NCBI GenBank assembly: GCA_932521025.1 | Contig: OW051469.1 | Span: 2,492,398-2,556,397, forward strand | Source of the DNA: Oscheius onirici | Lineage: Eukaryota; Nematoda; Chromadorea; Rhabditida; Rhabditidae | DNA: 64,000 nt | Direction: 5' to 3' | In this document: positions 34,307-45,409 of the stretch, piece after piece | Position numbering within the stretch: position 1 is the first letter of the stretch | How the letters are laid out: each line of letters starts with the position of its first letter | Made by a program: the position numbers and the translations under genes | Notes under the pieces: model-generated | Database searches by the model: none | Told to the model about the DNA's origin: nothing | What the model saw: the letters and a program-made list of their open reading frames with translations, nothing else

Positions 34307-35126
34307 TCTGAAAGAAAAGACATGCCGAGAGATTATGGGAAAGGGCATGATAGCTGATTGGTAGACAACTGGACAAGGCTGCAGCCGGTTCCAGTTCCAG
34401 GAATCAAAACAAGCGTTCTTTTTCCTTTAGCCAGATACATTTTCAGCCTCAACACAGCAGGCGGCAGCTGTGACCTCTTTTGCGCCTATTTGCCGCGATC
34501 TGTCTCTCTTTGAGGAGAGGCGACCGGTTCGCGACTCATTTTCAACAAAAAGCAAGCGGCGACTAAAGGAGAGGAGGTGGTCAGCTAGGAGTGAATATAG
34601 CTAGTCAAGTAGCGTATATTGGGATAAAGGGGTAGAGGGAGAGAAATACAGAGAGAGGGACAGAGAGTCCGAGAGACAGGGAGTCAGAGGAACAGAGAGA
34701 GTGAGGGACAGAGAGTCAGAGTGACAGACAGAAAAACAGAGAGTCTGAGGGACAGATGGACAGAGGGACGGAGAGAAGGAGAGACAAAAGAGACAAGAAA
34801 ACAGTTCTCTATTCACATAGAATAAAGGAAAAGAAGTAGTTTGGTTGGGGTGTGTCCACTCCACCTCTATAGTCCGAGGATTTTGCCCTAATCGGCGCCT
34901 CTCCTCGATGAGGCTTTCTTTTCGCAACCAAGCAAACCGGGCATCGAATCCTGAATCGTACCAATAAACCTGTCAAAAATTATGTATTCGAGGAGACTAA
35001 AAATTGTGGATGGACTGAAACAAGAGACGGAGAGATAGAGATCTCCGTCTCTTTTTGAAAGGATCAAGCCAGCTGGGATGTTGATAGAAGAAAAGAATGA
35101 ATGGAACGCTTTATGACGTAAAAAAA
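34307..35126. other. Spacer with GA-rich microsatellite
   Basis: A GAGAGACAGAGAGTCAGAG-type tract spans about 34630-34795. No exon is supported. The spacer lies between the DOMON/EGF gene start and the homeobox gene end. Confidence 0.4.
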
Positions 35127-35552
35127 TTAGGAAGTGGAGGCTTGATTGAGCTTCATGTCCCTCCTCCAACGAATTCGACGATTTTGGAACCAGACTTTCA
35201 CCTGGAATGAATATTCGTTTCTGTCCCTGTCCCTGTCCCCTAACCTGAAGTTCAGTAATTCCCAGCAACTGAGCCAGACTGGTCCTCTGAACCTGAGTAA
35301 TGTACTGCTGTCGAGAAAAGTTGGCTTCCAGTACGGACAGCTGCCAAGCATTGAAAGAAATCCTGTTCTTTTTCTTCACTAAATCTGAGTTAAGCAAAAA
35401 ATTAAGCAAAAATTACCTCCAGAAGTCGAATTATCGGCCATTTGTTGGCCACGAAGAAGAAGAAAAGGAGAGCGATTATTGTTGTCATTGAACGGGTCGT
35501 GTTCTCCGTGAATGAAACAGCCAATTTTCGGGCTGTTTAGCCATTTTTTCAT
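35127..35552 (-). CDS. Homeodomain transcription factor
   Basis: Exons 35417-35552, 35245-35384 and 35127-35201 give 116 aa. The 60-residue homeodomain fills the C-terminal half. It has WF at 48-49, Gln50, Asn51 and Arg53 (VKVWFQNRRIRWRR), so DNA binding should be intact. Gln50 and the helix-3 sequence point to the ANTP class (NK or Hox-like). Helix 1 (WQLSVLEANF) is divergent, and I cannot name the subfamily. The intron before helix 3 splits the domain between LQ and VK. The N-terminal half has no obvious motif. Confidence 0.88.
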
Positions 35553-36078
35553 GCAATACAATGGCTTTTCGGGAGGTAGGGCAAATTACTGATTGCAAGA
35601 AGAGGAACTGCCAAATTCAAACCTCGCTTTTTGTAACTCTCTCCCTACTCCCATTAAAGCACCTGCTTCATAATTGTCCCGACCCTCTCTTTCAGAGCCG
35701 TTTTCCCGAGGTCGAAGAGCTTCAATCAAGTCAGCACTCTTTCATTTCCTTGTTTGAGCCCCGACAAATAAATATCCTTTCTCGAGAAGTTGATTACAAT
35801 GACTCGGTGACTTACTGGTCAGGTATCAAGAACCATAGTCATCACCAATTGAACCGTATTTTAGTTTTTTTGATTGAATTTCATGTTGTCATGCCAACAA
35901 GCATAACCATCCTTTTCTGATTTCATCACTTTTTTTGACGAGAGGGTGTCAGTGTCAAGGAAACCATTCAATCTAGGCTCGGGCTTTCAATTAGTCACCT
36001 TCTGATCTGAGGGCGCACAGAACCGCCTCTCTCTCTCTCTGTCTTTCTGATTCTCTGAGAGTCTTATTCTCTGTTCAG
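35553..36078. other. Divergent promoter region
   Basis: This short interval lies between the start of the homeobox gene and the start of the DOMON-b561 gene. No exon or clear motif is seen; a CT tract precedes the acceptor at 36078. Confidence 0.4.
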
Positions 36079-37968
36079 ATGCTGCCCCTTCTCCTATCTC
36101 TCACTCTCTTCTCCTCTTCTTTGGCCCAGTTCGATCGAAGTCAATGTGGAAGCCTGAAAGGATGTCTGTACTATCCCCCAGGCTGTACAACTAACTGCAA
36201 AATGTACTTTTCTTACGTGGTGAGTTGATGTCGAAAATAGACAGTTATTTTCATTAGAAAATCATCTGAGTGTGAGAACAGGCTCAAAGAGATCGCTTTC
36301 AGCAAGAAGTGGACTATTTGAACATGGAAATCTTTGGTCAGATGGAAACCACACAACAGGATGTGTACTATGCAGTAGGATTCTCTACTGATGCTGAAAT
36401 GGGAGACGATATGGTTGTATTTTGTCGCTATCTTCCTTCTAGTAGTCCTCAAGTTTCTGTCGGGTTGGCCTATAATGGACAGCAACAGCGGAGCAACAGT
36501 ATTGTTGTGAGTCAGGGAAGACGGAGACTATAATCTACTGTCCTTCCAGAACAGTCAAAATGCACAACTCGTCAACTCGACAACAGTAATCAATGGAGGA
36601 ATCTACTGTCAGTTCAAACAGGTTCTGGTCCCGAAAGTTCAAGGAGTCCGCAACTTGAACGACTCTTATTACATTCTCGCGGCTACGGGTGGTCTAAATA
36701 CTGATGGAAGTGAGTCTCAGTCTCTGTGCCTCAGTATCTCACCCAAAAAGCTTCCAGGTCTCGCCTACCACAAGAATAACAGATCCGTCTTCCCGAACAA
36801 GATCGATCTTCGTCAGTATGTTAAGTCTGGAGCTAGTGTCATCGTCGTTCCCAGTAAGATTCTCTCTGTACTCTTTCATATAAGAACTTCTAGTACAAGG
36901 AACAGGCGTGGAACCCTTCTCACTTAACAGGTCTTTAAAAGACTGGCTCAAGATTATCCATGGTAGTTCTGAAAAATACCTAACACCAAAACTTTCAGCA
37001 ATTTTCATGACTGTAAGCTGGGCAATCCTTCTAGCTACTGGAATTTTGTTTGCAAGGCATTTCAAGGACCACTGGCCTGAGTCGACAGCCTGTGGGGTCA
37101 AAATGTGGTTTGCGGCGAGTTTCTGTCTCTCCTTCTCTCTGAATCTCTGACTCTGTCTAATACTTTCCCTCTTTTACAGTACCACCGCTCCCTAAACTCT
37201 ATGGGTCTTCTCCTCTCCATACTCGGCGTAGTAGCCATCTTTTGGTCCTTTGACTGGACGTGGATGGGACCCCAACCCGGTTGGTCCATGGCTGAGGTAC
37301 TTCCGCTAACAATTTGAGTATTAACCCGTTTCAGAACACATCCGTCGGACCAATGCACTGCATTTTCGGTGCCCTAGCTATAATTATTGGCTGTCTACAG
37401 CCGTTCAACGCCATTTTCAGGTTCGAACCAAAATAATGGTCAGTCTCTTTTAGATGCAAGCCAGACTCTGGAGCCCGCTTCCTCTTCAACTGGATCCATC
37501 GTCTCATAGGAATTCTTGGTTTTCTCTGTGCCAGTAAGTTAAGAGGTCAATGTTAACCAGTCCTTTAAGTGGTCGCCATAACTCTTCCCGCCATGGGCTT
37601 CAACACCATGTTCTACAGTCTGGACGCGGCTACAGCCCTCTGGTTCGCCTACTTGGCTGTTCTTATAGCCACGGAGATTATTCTGGAGGTTCTGAAGATA
37701 AAAAGTAGGTTCTTCAGTTACTGCCACAGCCATTTTTCAGAATTCTGCGGCAACACCTCCACAAGCCTGGTGATCCCTGAAAAGTCAGATCCTAGTACAA
37801 GTTCCGCTCCAGTTTCTGGCTTTAGCAACGTAAGTTTGGAATCATATTGAAGCAGAGATCAGAATTTAGGCTCAGAGCTACGTTCTACTAATCTTCGTCC
37901 TCCTCTCCCTCGTCCTGATAACAGCCTTCTGTGTATTGATCTTCTTGAAACCGGTTCGGAGCGGCTGA
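36079..37968 (+). CDS. DOMON-cytochrome b561 transmembrane reductase
   Basis: Twelve exons: 36079-36219, 36282-36506, 36550-36709, 36758-36853, 36894-36962, 36999-37114, 37180-37296, 37335-37420, 37454-37533, 37570-37704, 37741-37829, 37870-37968; 470 aa. A signal peptide and an N-terminal DOMON domain (about 40-190; YYAVGFSTDAEMGDD) are followed by a cytochrome b561 core. Conserved His residues are seen in LKIIHGAIFM, FAYHRSLNSMG, GPMHCIFGA and NWIHRLIGIL, the four usual haem ligands. Extra membrane helices follow. The family (FRRS1/SDR2-like) moves electrons across membranes, for example to ferric iron. The intron after exon 6 uses a GC donor (GCG|GCGAGT). Confidence 0.9.
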
Positions 37969-38011
37969 AATGGCTTCCATAAGAAATATGTGCCAAAAGG
38001 ATAGATTTTTA

Positions 38012-39909
38012 TTAAACAGAACTGGAATTGTTTGACTGTAACATTGGTTCCTGTTGAGCTGAATTCATTCTTGAGGATTCCTTTTCCCTGAAGAGGACAG
38101 CCCGAATGGCTTCTCGGTACTCGGTGCTGAAAAAATTTCATTTTTTGATACTACTGTGATCTACTTTCGATGGTAGTAGACGAAGACATTTGTACAGAGG
38201 GAGCTATTTACAAAGAAGCCAGCGAACATCTGGAAAAGCGGAGATTAGGGACAGAGAGACCATGTTGCCCCCTCAAAAGGGGGCTTCCAAAAAATAGGTC
38301 TCATTCTCCGAGGAGAGAGACCGCAGCCCTATCCTCCACCCATCCGTGGTGGGGGATAGTTCGTCGGACGAATCGGACGCACCTACACTTTCTCGCTCTC
38401 TCTGTCATTCTGTATCTCTCTGTCCCTCTGTCCCTCTGACTTTCTGTCCCTCTGTCCCTCTCTGTCCCTCTCTCATTCTCTGTCTACCTTCCGTCCTCCA
38501 ACTGCTCCCCTGTGTCTCTAGCCCCCAACAACAGCAACTGCCGTCCGTATGGTCTCTCTCCTCGCCGCAATAAACAATCAGGGTACGCTATGCAAACTTC
38601 AGGTCAGAGGATGGCTACCTCAGACCATACGTCCTGATGGGCACAACAATCCAAAAACCCTAAATCCTTGGGTGGATGGGTGGCGGATAGGGTTGCGATC
38701 TCTCTCCACGAAACTTCGTGGAGAATGAGATCGGTAACTATTTTTTGGAAATCGCCCCCTGAGGGGCAACAAGAAAAGTTACCTGGATGATCGTTCTGGT
38801 GTACGGATCAGGAATCCAGAGGAAGGTTGTCAAGTTCACCAGTCCTGTGGTCAGCCAGCCGAAAATTATGAGAAAGACTGTTATCAGGATGGACTTGAAT
38901 ATTCGGCGGAAGGTTTTCTCTGGAAATGTCTCTGTTTCTACTACTGTCTCTGAACCTACCGACAGTTTTCTTCTTCAAAAGTATCCAAGAGACAAAGTAT
39001 AAACCACAGGCCAATGCTTGAATCCCGATGAAGGAAACATTCAAAATACTGAAAGCGTACGGATTCAGGGCCGTAGGCACGGCACAGAGTCGCACATGTC
39101 TAAAAAGGAAGGAATGAAAATAGGTTCGTGACGAGACCCACTCGAAACTTCTGGTAATGTACGAGCTGTACAGCAGGACTGCTGTGTAAAAAATTGGAAA
39201 AAGTGAGTACAGGAGTAGGGTTCTCGTTTTCCGACGCTGTAACTGTTGATAGCTGAATTTTTTGGATGTTTTGGTACAAAATGGGCCTACTAGAATGGAT
39301 AAGCGATTGCTAGGAACCGATCCAGACCCAGAAGGAAGCAGATAGGACTGGAGGAAATTGCTCCGGCTAGGAAAAAAGCTTGGAGGTAGAAGCAGCTGGC
39401 CTGAAAATGAGTTCAGGACGGTAACAATAACAGTGAAAAAGACAGTAACTTTAAAGCGAGGCTTCAGCTACGAAATTTGGCGGGCGATTCTACTGTATGT
39501 TGCCGCGGGAATTCAAAAAGATTTTATTCCAAAAAGAACAAAACAATGTTTTTGACTGAAGTTTATATGTTCGCCCCATTTTATTTGAATTGTACGCACC
39601 AACTTTGTGCCCACGTTCCCAGTAGCTGGACTCTCGTTTTAACATACTTGTCTGATCTCCCATCCGGAGAAGATTGTAATGACATTGGGGACATGAGAGA
39701 GAGAATGCAGAAGATCGGCAAAGCATAAGAAGGCTATCAGGAAATGACAAATTGTTCTCAGTTTTCTGGAAATCGTGTTATTTTTATTCTCATTGTCAGA
39801 CAACTTACGTAGATTTTATGAAAGCCAGAATCATTATACTGTTGCCAACAGTCCCGACTATGAGGAACGATGTGAAGAAGATGCCGATTATCAGTAGCCA
39901 AAGGTCCAT
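38012..39909 (-). CDS. Seven-transmembrane G-protein-coupled receptor
   Basis: Eight exons: 39809-39909, 39648-39765, 39291-39400, 39133-39252, 38960-39099, 38783-38919, 38165-38229, 38012-38126; 301 aa. TM1 holds GTVGNSIMIL (conserved GN), TM2 has FADLLHSL, TM3 ends LGLDRFLAIAYPFY (DRY variant DRF), and TM7 has NVFVYYHRNTEYREAI. It is a rhodopsin-like nematode chemoreceptor of the Srsx type by appearance. The donor after exon 4 (TC|GTCACG) is weak. Intron 6 carries a foldback element at 38262-38778. The start follows a TTTTTAG acceptor. Confidence 0.82.
38262..38778. repeat. Foldback element in a receptor intron
   Basis: TGTTGCCCCCTC...TTCCAAAAAATAG...CCCTATCC...CCACCCATCC at the left is repeated inverted at the right (GGATGGGTGG...GGATAGGG...CTATTTTTTGGAA...GAGGGGCAACA). 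A CT-rich region separates the arms. A related arm appears at about 47430-47515. Confidence 0.7.
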
Positions 39910-40139
39910 TTTCAGGCTAAAAACAATGTTTGATCACAGTTGTAGAAATACTCTGCAAAAAGACCAAGAGGGACGAAAAACCACTTCCCCACGTGTCTTG
40001 GAGAGGCCGAGGGAAAATGGACACCCTCGGTCTCTCGGACCTTCCTGCGAAAATCCAACCGGTCCTTTACATACGTGAGTGAAATAGCAACAATTGTCAG
40101 CCTAAGAATGAGAGAAGGAATTTTTAGGAGCAGGTGACA

Positions 40140-40420
40140 TGACATGATTGGAAAACAAGGGTATGTGAGAGTGATGGGCAGAGAGTTTGAGAGTCAGAGA
40201 GTCTGAGAGATTCAAAGAGGCAGAGATACCGAGACAGTCAGAGAGACAGAGAGTCTGAGAGTCCGAGAGACTGAGAGTCAAAGAGTCATAGAGACAGAGA
40301 ATGACAGAGAGTCGTAGAGTCTGAGAGATGGAAAGTCTGACAGTCAGTGAGTCAAAGTCAGAGAGATAGAGAATATGAGAGAGTGAGAGTCAGAGACTTA
40401 AAGAGCCTGAGGAGCACAGA
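40140..40420. repeat. GA-rich minisatellite
   Basis: An imperfect tandem of GAGAGTCTGAGAGTC-type units. Similar tracts occur inside introns through the window. Confidence 0.6.
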
Positions 40421-40946
40421 ATAATAAAAGTTCAGAACAATCTGTACTCAGTTCACAAATGCAATCTCCTAGACGACAAACTGACCCCCATAATCGCATC
40501 ACCGATTAAAAAGTGTTATTTTCAGGTCCGCCTGATGATATTTACGCCCGTTCACACACAGATGAGAAAATTAACTTTGTGAAGAGAGAACGACAGATGT
40601 CCCTATATGGCGGGAAGGGGGGCTAATTACTCAGCTGCCTCATGCATTGACAAAAAGAGAGCGAGTAGAGTGTTAAAATGTGGTTGGAACCCGTTTTTTG
40701 GAGAGAGTCAATAGAGGGGTTCAAAGAACAGATTTTTGCAAAAAGAAGTTCACTTGGATCACACAGAATTTGAGTGGGAAAAGACGAGGGAATTTTGACA
40801 GAATCTCACCCTTCTGATCTTGGCATTTTCCCAAGAGAATATCATCTGCCAGACACATTTCTGATTCCCGTTGAAAAACGGAAGAAATGAATATTAACCT
40901 GAGTCTCACCTACAGGGATAGGACGATCGGAAAGTCGGCACCGCTT

Positions 40947-41022
40947 TTCTCGACTGGCGCAGTCGGTTAGAGGTTAAACTATTGAACAAAATGTGCTGAA
41001 GGTTCAGATCCCCATTGACGTA
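40947..41022 (+). repeat. tRNA-like element
   Basis: A box TGGCGCAGTCGG (40955-40966, identical to the one at 7109-7120) and B box GGTTCAGATCC (41001-41011), followed by T-runs. Confidence 0.5.
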
Positions 41023-41223
41023 ACCCTTTTTGCCTTTTTTTTGTGGCTTTACTTTTCTGATTCCAGGATCCCTAAAACTGAGCGTTTTTCACTAATTCTG
41101 AGTCTTTGCATTTGGGCGCCAAATTCAAATATTGAGGAACTGGGCATTTCAGCCACATATTTCAGAAAATACATGATTTTCATTCAAATCATACAGTATA
41201 CCCGAAATTTCATATGAGAATTA

Positions 41224-43661
41224 TCAACAGCGGAAAAGCAGAACCGTAGAGAGTAGAACCAATTGAATACCGGTCAAAAGAGAACTTCCAGCTCCTCCAG
41301 GAGTCTTTGTAGTTCCAGTGCCACTATTGGGTGCTGAAACAGATTGTTACAGTTACTACTGTTACTGTTACTGTCACAGACTCTCTCTAACTCACATTTG
41401 GTCGTTACACTTGGATTAGTTGGTGCGTTAGCAGTTGTGCTAACTTGGTAGTAAAGAAAAGTTCCCCGACTGGTCGTGCTGTTGTCATGAACGGTTACTT
41501 GAAGATTTCGACCCGAAAATGGGACATTTTGATTGAAGGTGTAGATGGAACAGACGTCACTGAAGCAGTTACTTTTTATTCTCTAAAAAATGAGCAAAAA
41601 CTCACTATACTAGTATCCCTGTATCCAGATTTGTGACAACTGTAACAGCGTTAATCTGCTGGCAATCATTGTACCAGAGGTCTACATAAATTGGGTCGTT
41701 GGTAGCTGAAAGGATCGAGTATAAGGCTGAAATAAAACTTACGGCTGATAAGGTTGATTCCAACACTGTCAGTGTCACTGCTTACAAGAGGATAGCTGGG
41801 AGTGGCAATGAAACCGAAGCGACCGTCGTAGCCGAGGGTTTGCTTGGCTAAAAAAAGTAATAGTCCTTGGCCCTGTCCCTTTTTGTCTTTTGGATAATGA
41901 CTTACTGGTAGCAACATCAGTCGTCCACGTCAAAGTTGCCCGGCTAGTCCCGTTGATGATGAAAGTTCTTGAAATTCCCTCAAAGTGCTGGGGAAGTGTG
42001 TTTGCTATCCTATAAAGGCACTTTTATATGTCTGTTCAAAATTTGCGCCGGAATTAGAAGAAAGAAATATAAATTTGATTTTAACAGACAAAAAACTTAC
42101 CCATAGTTCATTAGCAGAGCCATGGTAGACTGATTACTAATCGGACCATGATAGTAGGCCAAAACACTGGGATTATTCTAGAATTTGATTCCTTTAGAAC
42201 CGAAGTTAACTAACCTGCAAATTGTTCACACCAGTCAAATAAATACCGCCATTTCCACTGGAAGGAGCATTGACGATGGTCACAGCAGCCTTGTCCCGAT
42301 CAGACACCAGTTCGTAGCTCTGATAGCCATTGTTGAATGCCTGTGCCCAGACGACGTTGTAGCGGGAGAAGGCAGCATAGCCTAAATCATGTCGTTTTTC
42401 CCAAAAGTATTAAATCTTGAGCCTCAAAACTGGAAGGAAAGGGGTTAGGGACTTTTCTTAGAAAAAATTGTTCTAGAATATTCTAGAACGAATTTTTCGT
42501 GAATCAATTTTGCGGCTGTTTTTGTATATTTTTGACGCTTCGTTATACGTTTCTGGTGTAGTTTTTCACGCTGAGTCGATTAAACAAAACTAAAAATGAA
42601 GAAAATGAGTGGAACACGCTGAAAAATGCAAAAATAGGATTTGAGCAGATGGGTCTCGACACGAATTATACTGTAATTTTTCTAAGATAAGTCCCTAACC
42701 CGAAGGAAAGAGACCCGTTTGATTTTTGGCGCGCAAAGTTTGCGAGACTTGTACAGTGAAACCTCCCGACGAAGATTTTTTTAGTCTCTTACTCGTTTTG
42801 TCGGCAATCATAATGACACCGTCCATCTGAACAGGAGAGGCGACGTAAAAAGTCAAAGAGGCGGTAGTAGCTGCCGTAAAAGTGCCCGTTTTGTAGTCGA
42901 AGAGCCTGTAATTTAATTTTTAAGCCAATTTTAAAACCAACGTTCCCAGAAGCGTCGCTCCATTCTGATTGCCATCGTAGACGAAAATATTCGAAAGCTG
43001 GTAACTGGGTGTCGTTGGGTCGAGACTCGGATAGGCTACTGCGAAGGCTGACTAAAATACAAATCTATTTTTTTTCAATTAAAGGAACCTTGCTCCCAGT
43101 CGGGCATACGGCCATGTAGAACGTCATCTGATTCATACTTTTCAGTTCCCAGTAAGTTTCGTACATGTTCTCAGCGGTAGTGGCACTGCCGCCTCGCATG
43201 ATGAAAGGGTTAACTGAATGTTTCTTCTACTCATCTCTCTCAGCCTCACTCACAATTCTGTGGGGTTACTGTAATGTTCAATTCGAGAGTACTGTCCTGG
43301 GATGACAGGATACGTATATTTGTGTATGGAGGTGGAAGGGAGAATGTCATGGTGGTATTGGAATCCACTCTGAAACTTTTGAGACTTTCCAGTTAGGAGG
43401 GTGGAACGGACTCAATGGCAGAGAAAATATTTCCATGGTCGAAAATAATCCGGTCGGTGGTCTTCAAGTTCTTGACATCTACAGTAATCCGAGCAAATAT
43501 GTCATTACTGTAGTTGAGCTGAAAAAAAAAGAGTCACTGTCACTGTTATTGTCAATGTCACTGTCACTCTGTCTTTTGTCTCACCTGAATTGTACAATTA
43601 CTCCCAGGATCGATAGGACCATTTATGCTATAAGTGGCAGTCAAGTCACTATTTGTGGAAG
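41224..43661 (-). CDS. CUB-like surface protein, N-terminus unresolved
   Basis: Thirteen linked exons: 43585-43661, 43412-43518, 43254-43369, 43089-43213, 42942-43051, 42793-42905, 42215-42381, 42101-42177, 41906-42009, 41743-41847, 41611-41705, 41396-41582, 41224-41333; about 480 aa. Beta-rich repeats with spaced Cys (SNCTIQLNYSND, NCFSDVCSIYTF) and many NxS/T sites resemble nematode CUB-like secreted proteins, which often respond to infection. The C-terminus is a Thr/Pro/Gly linker and a hydrophobic tail ending at the stop, suggesting a GPI anchor. An upstream open stretch (43680-43980) probably holds the first exons, but the joins are unclear. One intron (42382-42792) carries a MITE. Confidence 0.65.
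42442..42701. mobile_element. MITE with 9-bp target duplication and heat-shock element
   Basis: Terminal inverted repeats start GGGTTAGGGACTT and end AAGTCCCTAACCC, about 28 bp with few mismatches. The 9-bp duplication GAAGGAAAG flanks both ends (42433-42441, 42702-42710), typical of Mutator-like elements. No transposase ORF is present. At 42471-42488 it contains TTCTAGAATATTCTAGAA. Confidence 0.8.
42471..42488. promoter_or_regulatory. Perfect heat-shock element motif
   Basis: TTCTAGAATATTCTAGAA has four alternating nTTCn/nGAAn blocks, the consensus bound by HSF trimers. It lies inside the MITE at 42442-42701, in an intron of the CUB-like gene. Activity is not shown. Confidence 0.5.
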
Positions 43662-44727
43662 CTAAAAAAAATTTTGGGAAACGCCCAAAACCCTACAACA
43701 CGATGCTTGAGAGTACTGGAAAAGTAGGAATAGAAAAATACACGATAGAAATTGTGGCATTGTCAGGCTTGATCCTTTGAATAGTCTTGCAGACACTGAA
43801 CGAGGGCGAGGCGAGCTTATCATTGCCTTTTTGAACTGCCAGAGAATGTTTATCGCAATTGACGTGGTGCTCTGATTCACAACATAAAATTGCCCAGGAA
43901 TGGGCTCGCCTTTGCGCAGATTGAGAAAGTCCTTTGCTATGAGTCTTCAGAGCATGACTCACTAGGTTTCTCCTGAAAAATCTGAGGTTCCTAAATGTTT
44001 ATTGTGTATTTTATAGCCATCAGAACAGAGACTCATGACTTTTGATCAGACGCAACATTTTCATATCTCCAAAACTTCGGGAATCAAGGAACCTGACAGG
44101 TTCCCTGTGGAAGTTTTGTAGTTTTTGTAGGGTGACTATCACTGATTCATGGTCAGGATGCTAAAGTGGCGAGGGACTCTCACTGTTGTGAGAGAGGAGC
44201 AGGCACCGAAGAGCAATATTTGATCCGATATCTTGGGGGAAAGGAACTTCTTGAAGTTTCTGTGAAGCCACAGACTCGACAGTTCATGCATTAAGTGGTT
44301 GTGGCACATTTTTTTTAGCTACAGCTTCTAGTTCGTAAAAAAGCTTTGTTGGTATTTAACTTAGAAATTTCTGAAAAAAAGGAAGACCGAAAACTGTAAA
44401 TTTCCGAGATTTTCCACTTTTTTCAAGGCTTATGCAATTTTGCGTGAGTGCCGAGGTACGCAACTTTGACTAAGTTTATATGAAGTCTGTCGAGAACTGT
44501 CGAGTCTGCGGCTTCCGATTCAGCTCCTGTCAACCAAGCCAAAGATCAGACATCAACAGTCCTACGATACGTTTGCTTACAGTTGAGCACTGGTCAAATT
44601 TGTTCAGCATTGTTTTGCTCGAACTTGACCTTGGATCGAAGAATATAAATTCATTCGACAATGAGAAGGGGAAAGCTTCTTGATTATTCAGCATGTTCCA
44701 AGAGTTTTAGATAATGCACTCTCCTAG
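43662..44727. other. Divergent spacer, possible first exons
   Basis: The stretch 43680-43980 has minus-strand open segments (for example GQFYVVNQSTTSIAINILWQ) that may be N-terminal exons of the CUB-like gene. A proposed 26-nt intron there is too short to trust. The first coding exon of the PLA2-like gene should also lie here; I could not identify it. Confidence 0.3.
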
Positions 44728-45234
44728 TCTTCCTAACCCTCCTGGCCTCTGTCACGGCCCTTGCGGAGCAGTTCAGCTGCGGAGAACAGCACTCTTGGTT
44801 GCAAAGAAGGCTCGCCTCAAATATGATCAAGAAACATTGTGAGAAGGCCCGAAGATCTTATGATGCCTGCTGCAGGGTTCACGACGATTGCTACAACAGA
44901 AATGTGAGTTTTTCCTAAAATAGCCAACGGCTGAAACCTTGCCGAACTGTCCACCTTGATCAGCATAATCTGCGGAAAGCGCCGCCTTTTTGCCTGGCCT
45001 AGTGGCAAGTTTTCCGACTGCGGTGCTACACCTGTCGGGTTCCATCCTCCAGCATCCATTTTTTTTTGTGAAACACTTTTTCAGGGACGAACATGGCGCT
45101 GTGACGACAGTTTGTGCAGCTGCTTGGCCGCCGCATCGAAAAGATCTGGCTGCAGGAATAATTTTGTCGGGAGCACGTTTTGCGCCATTGTAAAGACTAA
45201 AACAGGCATAGAAAAATTTTGTCCTGGAAAATAA
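44728..45234 (+). CDS. Secreted phospholipase-A2-like protein, first exon missing
   Basis: Exons 44728-44903 and 45085-45234 encode a hydrophobic leader followed by a Cys-rich core. The catalytic His-Asp pair is in CCRVHDDCY, the signature of secreted PLA2s. Several Cys follow (CDDSLCSC, GCRNNF, STFC). The leader frame opens at the acceptor TCTCCTAG in phase 1, so the ATG must be on an upstream exon; the in-sequence ATG at 44714 is out of frame. A Ca-loop with the usual YGCYCG is not seen, so enzyme activity is uncertain. It is related to the broken copy at 58611-58972. Confidence 0.7.
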
Positions 45235-45409
45235 ATCAAGTGCTTTATTGGCTCGAAAATACAGAAAGAGACAGTTAGATCCTGTTGAAAGGGGGAGCAG
45301 AGATTCTAGACTTTTTTGTAGGCAGGAGTGGCACTGGGATGGGATCAGAGCAGTTTTGGTACTTTTATTTTTGCAGTTGAATATGTACACGTGAACGGGA
45401 GTTTCTTCA

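Larger units (their letters stand above)
39910..41223. other. Intergenic, repeats only
   Basis: It contains the GA minisatellite and a tRNA-like element. A minus-strand ORF near 40720-40909 has some protein-like stretches but no connecting exons, so I do not call it. Confidence 0.4.

Noticed and set aside
40140-40420. CRISPR-like or structured tandem array
   Set aside because: The units are imperfect GA-rich microsatellite repeats without unique spacers, and the genome is eukaryotic.
43940-43972. 26-nt intron joining a short exon to the CUB-like gene
   Set aside because: Too short to be trusted, although the joined frame looks protein-like; left unresolved.
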